Under the pieces are notes generated by a model, which saw nothing but the letters and a program-made list of their open reading frames with translations, searched no databases and was not told the origin of the DNA. This document shows, piece by piece, positions 28,625 through 37,000 of a DNA stretch of 64,000 nt. Both the position numbers and the translations under genes were made by a program. Origin of the DNA: Malassezia japonica (taxonomy: Eukaryota; Basidiomycota; Malasseziomycetes; Malasseziales; Malasseziaceae); NCBI RefSeq assembly GCF_029542785.1, contig NC_083377.1, forward strand, positions 372,001 through 436,000, read 5' to 3'. Each line of letters starts with the position of its first letter. Position 1 is the first letter of the stretch.

Positions 28625-30313
28625 CTACGGCGTGCAGCGGCCCGTCCAGCGCGGGTACAGCGCCGTCTCGCGCACCGTCCAGCGGTTAGCCAGCCACGCC
28701 AGCAGACGCTCGAGGCCCAAGCCGTACCCGCCGTGCTCGCACGTGCCGTACTTGCGCTGGTCGGTGTACCAGTAGTACGGCGAGGGATCGATGCCCTCGT
28801 GCTTGTACGCAGCGAGGAGCTCCTCGCGATCGCTCATCCTCATGCTGCCACCGACGATCTCGCCGACGCCCGGCATGAGCACGTCGACGCTCTCGGTAAA
28901 CTGCTCGTCGCCCGGCACGCGCTTCATGTAGAACGCCTTGATCTCGCGCGGGAACGAGTGCAGGAGGATCGGCACGTTGAGGTCGTCGGTCATCTTGCGC
29001 TCGGCAGCCTCGGCGATATCGTCGCCGATCTCGTGCGGCTTGCCCTCGTCGGTGAGGATGTTGTGCTCGTTCAGGTAGGCAATCGCATCCTTGTAGTTCA
29101 TGCGCAGGAACGGACGCTTGGGCGCAGTAAACTTGGGGTTGAGCTGCAGGAGCAGCTCGCGCGCCTCGTCGTTGGCGAGGATGCGGTCGACCGTGCCGCA
29201 GATCACCTGCTCGAGGTGCGTGAGGAGGTCGTCAAAGGTAATAAACGCAAGCTCGCTCTCGACGTGCGTGTACTCGCTGAGGTGGCGGCGCGTGTGGCTC
29301 TTCTCCGCGCGGAAGCTCTCCTGGACACAGAACACGTCGCCGAGCGAAGGCAGGCAGGTCTCGAGGTACAGCTGCGAGCTCTGCGTGAGGTACGCCTTCT
29401 GGCCGTAATAGTCCAGCGAAAAGAGGGTGCTGCCGCCCTCGACCTGCGTCTGCACCAGGCAGGGCGTGTTCACCTCCAGCAGGCCGAGCGACTTGAACTC
29501 GGCGCGGAACGCGTCGAGGACCGCGGCGCGCAGCTTGAGCATCGCCGAGGCCGTCTCGCCACGCAGCACGAGGTGGCGGTTGTCGGCCAGGAGCGAGGGG
29601 TCGGCGTCCTGCGAGATCTTGTTCGTAAACGCCTCGTCGCCGCTCGGCGCCTTGCCGAGGCACTTCCAGTAGTCGACCACGAGCTCGTGGTTGCCCGGCG
29701 CCGTCTTGCCTTCTGGGAGCGCCTTGATCACACCGTACAGCTCGACGGTGCTCTCGAGGGCGAGGGTGAGCGCGTCGTAGGTCTGCGTCATCTTGCCCTG
29801 GAGGACACACTGCAGGAAACCCGTGCCGTCGCGCAGCACGAGGAAAATGAGGTCCTTCTGCACACGCAGGCGGTGCACCCAGCCGCTAACCTTGATGCGC
29901 TCGTCCCGGTGCTGGATCCCCTGGCCGATCTTGATGCGCAGCGCGTTGGGCGCGTCCGCCGGCGGCTCAATCACCACCTTCTTGCTCTCCTCGAGCTTCT
30001 TTTGCTCGCCCGCCGCGCGCTCGTGCTCCTGCGCAGCCTGCTCCTCGGCCTTCTTCTGCTTCTTCAGGGCCATGTCGTACAGCTTCTTGGCCTTCTTCTG
30101 GCCCGAGTTGGACAGCGGCTCGTACGCATCCTCGCCGGCTTTCTTCGCGAGGAGCGGCACATCGGCACCGTGCTTGAGCATCGCAGCGACGGCGGTCGCG
30201 TAGGGCTTCGCGGACGAACCATCGCCCGTCTCGTCGCTGCCTTTGGTCTCGTCGAGGTGCACACTCTTGTCAGACACTTGCATCGCGGCCGTCTCCGCAG
30301 CGAGGTCGGTCAT
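28625..30313 (-). CDS. DED81: Asparaginyl-tRNA synthetase, cytosolic
   Basis: Single exon, 562 residues from the ATG at 30313. An N-terminal Lys-rich extension (KKAKKLYDMALKKQKK) precedes an OB-fold anticodon-binding domain (KVSGWVHRLRVQKDLIFLVL, residues about 150-240). The class II core has motif 2 FRAEKSHTRRHLSEYTHVE and motif 3 GYGLGLERLLAWL. HNILTDEGKPHEIGDDI and the AEY-type specificity region are as in eukaryotic AsnRS. The enzyme charges tRNA-Asn. A longer start at 30394 is possible, but that codon overlaps the ATG of the divergent subtilisin gene and adds a segment without conservation that I can see. The gene ends exactly where EFG1 ends. Confidence 0.95.
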   Translation of the reverse strand: MTDLAAETAAMQVSDKSVHLDETKGSDETGDGSSAKPYATAVAAMLKHGADVPLLAKKAGEDAYEPLSNSGQKKAKKLYDMALKKQKKAEEQAAQEHERAAGEQKKLEESKKVVIEPPADAPNALRIKIGQGIQHRDERIKVSGWVHRLRVQKDLIFLVLRDGTGFLQCVLQGKMTQTYDALTLALESTVELYGVIKALPEGKTAPGNHELVVDYWKCLGKAPSGDEAFTNKISQDADPSLLADNRHLVLRGETASAMLKLRAAVLDAFRAEFKSLGLLEVNTPCLVQTQVEGGSTLFSLDYYGQKAYLTQSSQLYLETCLPSLGDVFCVQESFRAEKSHTRRHLSEYTHVESELAFITFDDLLTHLEQVICGTVDRILANDEARELLLQLNPKFTAPKRPFLRMNYKDAIAYLNEHNILTDEGKPHEIGDDIAEAAERKMTDDLNVPILLHSFPREIKAFYMKRVPGDEQFTESVDVLMPGVGEIVGGSMRMSDREELLAAYKHEGIDPSPYYWYTDQRKYGTCEHGGYGLGLERLLAWLANRWTVRETALYPRWTGRCTP

Positions 30314-30392
30314 TGTCGTGGAAGGAACAGGGAAAAGCCCTGCAGTGCTGAATAAACCTCCACACGGTTCCCCGCTTTGGCTTACCGCCACC

Positions 30393-31976
30393 ATGCTATC
30401 GCTTCACGGAGCGCTAATCTGCTTGATGGCGCTTGCGCCGCTTTCACTTGCTATTCCTACGAATGTGCCCAGTTTCCAACCGGGACTGATGAACTATGCT
30501 GCGGCTGAAGTCGCGCCGCTTATCGCCGACGCCACCGACGCAATCGATGACCACTACATGGTCGTGCTCAAGGAGGACGTCGCCTCGGCCGCCTTTGTGC
30601 AGCACCGCGAACGCATCGAGGGTGCGCAAGGAGAGGCGAACGTGTTCTCTGGCAAGAAGAACGCCATGCGCCACGTGTTCAACGCCGAGGGGCTCATGGG
30701 CTACGCCGGTGCGTTCTCGGACGACGTCCTTGCGTACATCCGTGCCCAGCCCGAAGTCGCCTACATTGAGAAGGATTCGGTGGTCAAGACGATGATGATC
30801 CCGCAGGGCAACGAGCACGTCCGCGACATGCCGGAAACGGCGGCCGCCACGCGCTTCCCGTGGGAGAACCCGTTTGCGCACCAGACCGAGATCGGCGCGC
30901 CGTGGGGGCTGGCGCGTATCTCGCACCGCCCCGGCCTGACCCTCGGCACCTTTAACAAGTACGTGTACGAGGCGGCGGGCGGCGAGGGCGTCGTTGCGTA
31001 CGTGATCGACACCGGGATCAACACGCGCCACGAGGACTTTGAGGGCCGCGCCTCGTGGGGCGTCACGATCCCCAAGGGCGACACGGACACCGACTCGCAC
31101 GGCCACGGCACGCACTGTGCGGGGACTATCGGATCGAAGACGTACGGTGTGGCCAAAAAGGCCGAGATCGTCGCCGTCAAAGTGCTCGGCTCGGGCGGCC
31201 AAGGCTCCATGTCCGATGTCACCGCCGGTGTGCTGTGGGCGGTGGCCGATGCCAAGGCACGCACCGCCGCGGTCCTTGCCGACCCCACCGCCGCGCAGAA
31301 GCACAAGGGCTTTGTCGCGAGCATGTCGCTCGGTGGCGGCAAGTCCCCGACGCTCGACCGCGCCGTGGACGGCGCCGTGAGCTCGGGCCTGCACTTTGCT
31401 GTTGCTGCAGGCAACGAGAACCAGGACGCGTGCAATGTGTCGCCTGCCGGTGCCAAGAAGCCCGTCACGGTGGGCGCGTCGACGATCGCCGACGATCGTG
31501 CCTACTTCTCCAACTGGGGCCCGTGCGTTGACATCTTTGGCCCCGGTCTGAACGTGCTCTCGACGTGGAACTCGGGCCCCCGTGCGCTGAACACGCTCTC
31601 CGGCACGTCGATGGCCACGCCGCACATTGCCGGCCTCATGGCCTACCTCTTGTCGATCTACGGCTCGGCCGACTTTGCCAAGCTCGCGGAGCCGACCGCG
31701 GTCCCGGCGCGCCCCAGCCAGCGTGCGGCGGTGCGTGCGTGGGCGCACAAGGCGCTGTTTGCTCTGCACGCGTTCCTCCCCACGACACTGCAGCCGGTGC
31801 TCGACGCGTACCTGCCGCTCGACGAGCACGCCGCGGTGTCGTTCATCGACAGCACGCTGCACCCCAAGGACATGAAGGCGGCGCTGGGCCGCTTTGCGTC
31901 CAAGGGCGTGCTGGGCGGTCTCGAGCACGACACCGTGAACAAGCTCGCGTACAACAATGCGACGACCGTAGCCTAG
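30393..31976 (+). CDS. Subtilisin-like serine protease (S8A, cerevisin/proteinase B type)
   Basis: Single exon, 527 residues. Signal peptide (MLSLHGALICLMALAPLSLA), an I9 inhibitor-type propeptide (HYMVVLKEDVASAAFVQHRE ... VAYIEKDSV, residues about 50-130), then the catalytic domain. The triad is visible: Asp206 in VIDTGI, His238 in GHGTHCAG, Ser406 in GTSMATPH. The oxyanion Asn is in AAGNENQDAC. The mature domain has the fungal order of cerevisin and secreted alkaline proteases. A polar C-terminal region follows the active-site Ser for 120 residues, as in yeast Prb1. It may be vacuolar or secreted; the sequence does not decide. It shares a 79-bp promoter region with the tRNA synthetase and ends 25 bp from the PKA stop. 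Confidence 0.93.
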   Translation: MLSLHGALICLMALAPLSLAIPTNVPSFQPGLMNYAAAEVAPLIADATDAIDDHYMVVLKEDVASAAFVQHRERIEGAQGEANVFSGKKNAMRHVFNAEGLMGYAGAFSDDVLAYIRAQPEVAYIEKDSVVKTMMIPQGNEHVRDMPETAAATRFPWENPFAHQTEIGAPWGLARISHRPGLTLGTFNKYVYEAAGGEGVVAYVIDTGINTRHEDFEGRASWGVTIPKGDTDTDSHGHGTHCAGTIGSKTYGVAKKAEIVAVKVLGSGGQGSMSDVTAGVLWAVADAKARTAAVLADPTAAQKHKGFVASMSLGGGKSPTLDRAVDGAVSSGLHFAVAAGNENQDACNVSPAGAKKPVTVGASTIADDRAYFSNWGPCVDIFGPGLNVLSTWNSGPRALNTLSGTSMATPHIAGLMAYLLSIYGSADFAKLAEPTAVPARPSQRAAVRAWAHKALFALHAFLPTTLQPVLDAYLPLDEHAAVSFIDSTLHPKDMKAALGRFASKGVLGGLEHDTVNKLAYNNATTVA

Positions 31977-32001
31977 ATTGAGGATGTTTATATGGGACCT
32001 A

Positions 32002-33099
32002 TCAAAAGTCGGGAAAGTATCCGGGGAACTCGTCGGGCGCCTCTGGCCGTGCGTACTCGGCCAGGTCCACCTCTGGGTACTTTTCAAACTGGCTCGCATC
32101 GCCGTCGACGCTGATGTTGGGGATGTACGGCGCAGGGATCTCTTTGCGGTACAGGCAGTCCCAGTCGATCTCGGCGAACCACATGTGCGAAAAGATGTCG
32201 CGGCTTCCGTGCAGCAGGTTACCGTACCGCTTCGAGAGGTCTGCAGTGAGAAGCGAGCGCAAGAGGTCCTTGGCGCCCGCCTCGAAGAATGAGGGGTACT
32301 GCACGTTGCCCGCGAGAATCTTTTCGTAGAGCTTGATTGGGTTGCCGTCCTCGGTGTAGAATGGTGGGTAGCCCGCGAGCATCTCAAAGAGCAGCACACC
32401 CAAAGACCACCAGTCGACGCTCTCGTTGTACCCGCGCGCGCGGATCACCTCGGGCGCGAGGTAGTCGGGCGTCCCACAGAGCGTCCAGCACACGCCGCTC
32501 GTGCTCGTTGTGTCCTTTGCAAAGCCAAAGTCGATCAGCTTCAGGTGCCCGTCCGCGCCGAGGAGGATGTTTTCCGGTTTCAGATCACGGTAGATAATGT
32601 TGTGCTTGTGAAGGAAGTCGATGGCCAGTGCCACTTCCGAGATGTAAAATTTGGCGACCTGGTGGGGAAAGCGGCGCGACTGGCGCAGGAGCGTAAAGAG
32701 CTCGCCACCAGGCACAAAGTCCATCACAAGATAGAGGAACGTCGGGTCCTGGAAGGTGCCCCACAGGTTCACCAGGAAGGGATGGCGCACCATCGACAAG
32801 ACGCGGTGCTCGTTGTTGGCGTGCTCCACCTGCTTCATCTTTACGACATGGCTCTTGCGCAGCACCTTCACGGCATAGAAGCGTTGGTTATGCTCGCTGC
32901 GCACAAGGTGCACTCGCCCAAACGAGCCGGTGCCCAGCGTGCGCAGGAAGGAAAAGTCGGAGAGCTTGTACCGCCCACCGAGCTTCCGGACCGGCAGAGC
33001 GCTTGCTGCACGCGAGGTACCAGCATCCTGTACAGGCGGCGCGAGCCCAGTGGACTGCCCATATGTCGGTATCGCGGCCGCGGCCTGTGTCTCGGTCAT
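32002..33099 (-). CDS. TPK1: cAMP-dependent protein kinase catalytic subunit
   Basis: Single exon, 365 residues from the ATG at 33099. All AGC kinase motifs are present: GTGSFGRV glycine loop, AVKVLRK, the catalytic [17 protein letters not shown], and the activation segment [15 protein letters not shown] with the PDK1 site Thr. The C-terminus GYFPDF is the hydrophobic FxxF motif at the very end, which is diagnostic for PKA among AGC kinases. The N-terminus is short and Ala/Pro-rich. PKA controls nutrient signalling, growth and dimorphism in related fungi. It is divergent from frataxin over 110 bp. Upstream in-frame codons back to 33261 have no conservation and overlap frataxin, so they are left out. 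Confidence 0.94.
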   Translation of the reverse strand: MTETQAAAAIPTYGQSTGLAPPVQDAGTSRAASALPVRKLGGRYKLSDFSFLRTLGTGSFGRVHLVRSEHNQRFYAVKVLRKSHVVKMKQVEHANNEHRVLSMVRHPFLVNLWGTFQDPTFLYLVMDFVPGGELFTLLRQSRRFPHQVAKFYISEVALAIDFLHKHNIIYRDLKPENILLGADGHLKLIDFGFAKDTTSTSGVCWTLCGTPDYLAPEVIRARGYNESVDWWSLGVLLFEMLAGYPPFYTEDGNPIKLYEKILAGNVQYPSFFEAGAKDLLRSLLTADLSKRYGNLLHGSRDIFSHMWFAEIDWDCLYRKEIPAPYIPNISVDGDASQFEKYPEVDLAEYARPEAPDEFPGYFPDF

Positions 33100-33209
33100 T
33101 CCCCGACCACCGTGCGGCTGCGTGTCGTTGGGACACCCCGATGCACCAGGCACGGGGCGAAAACTACGGAATCGCTGACTAAGCGACCCGCATCGGTCTC
33201 GCTCGCGCC

Positions 33210-33824
33210 ATGCAACGTCGTGTGGCACTCGGAGCGCTGGGAGCGCTGCGCCGCGCCGCACCGCGTGCTACTCTTGCACGGCCAGCGCTGATTGTAACGG
33301 ATTCTATGCGCCATGCTACGGCACCGAAAATGCGCGCGCTGCGCGCCTACTCCACCGCACAATACACGGCCGCAGACCTCGACGTGAGCGACTATAGTAA
33401 GCGTGTCGACACGTCGCTCGACGCGCTCACTTCGCAACTTGAGGAGCTCATCGAGACTGAGGACATCGACGAAATCGAGCAGACACGCGGCCAAGGCGGC
33501 AGCCTCTCCGACTGGGATGTGGAGTACGCGGTACGTCGCACATCTGACCCAGACTGGCGTGCTGAACCTGCGCATGGGCACTTTTGGCACCTATGTGATC
33601 AACAAGCAGCCGCCGTCGCGCCAGATTTGGCTCTCGAGCCCGACGAGGTAGGTTAACTTTTTTTTTTTGCTGGCTAACAAAGTGGCCCGAAGCGCTTCGA
33701 CTACGATATCGACAAAAACGTCTGGTTCACCTACAAAGACGGGCAGCTCTACCTTCTCCACGAGCTGCTCAATAGCGAGCTGAGTGCCATCTTCGGAAGC
33801 GAGCTCGACTTGGCGTTCGAGTAG
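33210..33824 (+). CDS. YFH1: Frataxin, mitochondrial iron-sulfur cluster assembly factor
   Basis: Exons 33210-33530, 33553-33647 and 33683-33824 give 185 residues. Intron 1 is 22 nt; intron 2 is 35 nt, the longest in the window, with a T11 run and a ctaac branch before an aaag acceptor. An Arg/Ala-rich mitochondrial presequence covers about 45 residues. The frataxin fold follows: an acidic first helix ([20 protein letters not shown]), [38 protein letters not shown] and a C-terminal helix ending LDLAFE. The conserved WLSSPTSGPKR surface is intact once both introns are removed. Frataxin activates cysteine desulfurase in Fe-S cluster assembly. Divergent from PKA. Confidence 0.96.
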
Positions 33825-33825
33825 A

Positions 33826-33831
33826 CACGTG
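33826..33831. promoter_or_regulatory. CACGTG box upstream of SPA2
   Basis: E-box two bases after the frataxin stop codon, 171 bp before the SPA2 ATG. It is one of eight intergenic copies. Confidence 0.3.
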
Positions 33832-34001
33832 ATGTAGAGTTGACTTCTGCAGCACCCTGCAGGAAGCTGCACGAGTCGCCGCGCGCGCACATCAGGGGCC
33901 TAGGAGGCAGGGCAAGGGATGAAAAACATGCAAGCGCCGCCGGGGCGCTTAGCATCGTGCCATCGCTCGAACGTGGACTCGATAGGCCTCGCCCCGTGAA
34001 C

Positions 34002-37000
34002 ATGGCCCAACAAGCGAAAGGCATGGGCTCGCGGTTGCTCCACCAGCTTGCTGGTCTGGGAACCAACAGTCATGCTCATGACGCTTCGAAAACATCCAGC
34101 TCACCCGCAGGTGCATCGCCTACGTCGCCGCCCAAGTCGGGACTCTTTGGCAAGAGCGGCGGGATTTCGTCGCCGCTCCAGGCACCTTCACTTTCATCGA
34201 ACACGGCACAAATGAGCCCTGGTGGTAGTAATACGTCTGCGTTCGATGGATACAACCAGTCGTCCATCCCGGGACGACAAGGCGCACAGGACGCGACAAA
34301 CGAGCTGAGCAATGCGTCGATGACAGGCGAGCACTCGTTCGCGAATAGCATGCGGTCGCACGCTCCGTTCGGAGATCGCATGGGCCAGCAGATGAACAAC
34401 TTGCAGCAGCACATCCCGACGCTCCAGCAGCACGACTCGCAGACGGATGCCGGTCGTCAGCAGCTCCAACAACTCCACGCGCAGCAGTTCTCGCAGCTGC
34501 CGGAGCAGGAGGGCTTACAGGCACGGCAGCAGGGCCTGCCGGGCTTGCAGGGCCTCGGCCAACAGGGCCAGCACGGCCTTCAAGGACTCGGTCAGCACGG
34601 CCAGCAGGGTCTGCAGAGTCTGCAAGGCGTCGGCCAGCACGGCCAGCAAGGTCTCCAGAACATCGGCCAGCACGGCCAGCAGGGGCTCCAGGGCCTCGGC
34701 CAGCACGGCCAGCAAGGTCTTCAGAACATTGGCCAGCACGGCCAACAGGGGCTCCAGGGCCTCGGCCAGCACGGCCAGCAGGGGCTCCAGGGCCTCGGCC
34801 AACACGGCCAGCAAGGGCTCCAGGGCCTCGGACAGCAGGGACAACAGGGTCTCCAGGGCCTTGGACAGCAAGGGCAACATGGCCTTCAGGGCTACGCACA
34901 GCAGGGCATGCAATTTGGACAAGGGCAACATGACATTCAGGGCCTCGGACAAGGACAGAAGGAGCTGCCTAATATTGGGCGGCAGGACCACCAAGGTCTC
35001 CAGCCCCAGCAAGGTCTCCAGGGCCAGCAGGGCCTGCAGGGCCTGCAGGGCCTCGGCCAGCAGGGCCAGCAGGGCCAGCAGAGCTTCCACGGTCTCGGCC
35101 AACAAGGCCAGCAAAGCTTTGACCAGAGCCTGCAGGGCTACGATCAGAGCCAGCAGCAGAGCCTGCAAGGCCTTGGCCAGCAGAGCCAGCAGAGCCAGCC
35201 TGGGTCGCAGTATGCCCAGAACCAGCTGCAGAGCCAGCAGTTCCAGGGCCAGGGCCAGCAGCCCGGCCAGCAGCAGTACGCCGCTCAGCAGTTTGCCGGC
35301 CAGCAGCCCACGGGTCAGCAATATGCGCATTCCACCCAGCAGTATACGCAAGCCCCCCAGCAGTACGCCCAAGCCCCCCAGCAGTACGCCCAAGCCTCCC
35401 AGCAGTACGCCCAAGGTCCCCAGACGTACCAGCAGTCTGCGCAAGAGTACGCCGCGGCGGCTGCGCCCACCTCTGAATACACGCCAAGCACGACGCAGCA
35501 GCAGCAGCAGTACACGCAGCAGCAGCAGTACACGCAGCAGCAGCAGCAGGCACGGTATGCGCAGTCGGGCTACGGCCAGGCCGAGGAGGTGAGCTCCCAG
35601 GCCGAGGCTGCGCGTGCCGCGACGCCCGCGGCGGCGCCTGCCGCGCAGTACGCCCAGTCGCCGAGCCGCGACGAGCCTGCAGACCGCACGCTGGACTCGA
35701 TGCGCAACGCGTACCCCGCATCGCAGACGACGCCGTCCAAGAGCTCGCGCATGGACCCCAGCGAGATTTCGCGCGTGTCGCGCATCTACTACGTCGAGCT
35801 GCTCCAGTTCTTCCGGTCGCAGACGACCAAGATCTCGCTGCTGACGAACTCGCGCAGTAATGCGCGTGAGAAGCTCACGCGCCTGAGCAAGCAGCAGTTT
35901 GCCGAGCTTTCTACCGACGTGCACGACGAGCTCAAGCGCCGCCAGGCGAACGCGGAGGGCGACCAGTCGACGCCCTACCTCCCGGGCCGCGACGACTTCC
36001 ACCCCAAGCGCAACCAGGCGCGGCAGAAGCTTGCGACGCTGCCCAAGAACCGTTTCCGCGATCTGGCGAGCGATGTGTTCTTTGAGCTCGAGCGCCGCTT
36101 CCCCGAGTTCCCTGCCGAGCTGCGCCCCGAGCCGCTGGAGTCGATCATGGCGCCGAAGGAGGGCGCGAACGAGCGTGAGAGCCAGGCCGAGGCGCCCGCT
36201 CCTGCGCTGAACACGGTGCCGAGCGCGACGGCCCCGCCGGAGCAGCAGACGTCGACTGCGCAGACGTTTGTGCCGACGCGCAGCACGGCCGTGGAGGAGA
36301 ACGTGAACTTGCCATACACGATCCCCCAAGAGGCCCGCCAGGAGACGCACGATGCTGCGACTTCCCGCGATGCCGCGCAGGACGCCGCACAGAACGAGGC
36401 GGTCGAGGCCCGTGCTGCTGCGCTGCAGGCCAAGAATGCGGACGAGATGCAGGAGCTCCGCTCCATGTATGAGGACCGCATCCACACGCTGCAGCAGCAC
36501 GTCGAGCAGCTCGAAAACGATCTCGGGGCTGCGTCGCGTGCGCGTGACGAGTACCGTGGCGCGTACGACGAGCAGCAGGCCCAGGCCAAGACGCTCGAGG
36601 GCCATGTGCGCCAGCTCGAGCAGATGATCGACGGCCACCGCTCGCAGATCACCGAGCTGCGTGCCGCCCACGAAGAGCGCCAGACCGAGCTTGGCGAAAA
36701 GCACCGTGCGCTCGAGAGTGCGACGAGTGAGCTGACGCGCCACCGCACCGACCTCGATGCGCTGCGTTCCGAGTACAACACGCTGCACGCCGCGCACGCC
36801 AACGCCTCGCGTGAGGCCGCGGCAGTGGACGAGGCGGGCTGGAAGCGCGAGATTGAGCGCATGCAGCGCGACACGCAGCAGCAGCAGCAGTTTGTGCAGG
36901 AGCTGCGCATGGAAGTCGCGTCGCTCCTCGAAGAGCTGCGCCGCCTGAGTGCGCGCAACGACGCGATGACCGCCGACAAGGAGTCGGACGTGGCCATCAT

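Noticed and set aside
30314..30394. 27-codon N-terminal extension of AsnRS
   Set aside because: Its ATG overlaps the start of the divergent subtilisin gene, and the added residues have no presequence features or known similarity.
33840..34001. Upstream extension of SPA2
   Set aside because: The frame is open but has no ATG before 34002.
34540..35170. Tandem repeats as a CRISPR-like array
   Set aside because: Units are contiguous, in frame, 33-nt and without unique spacers; they are protein-coding repeats.
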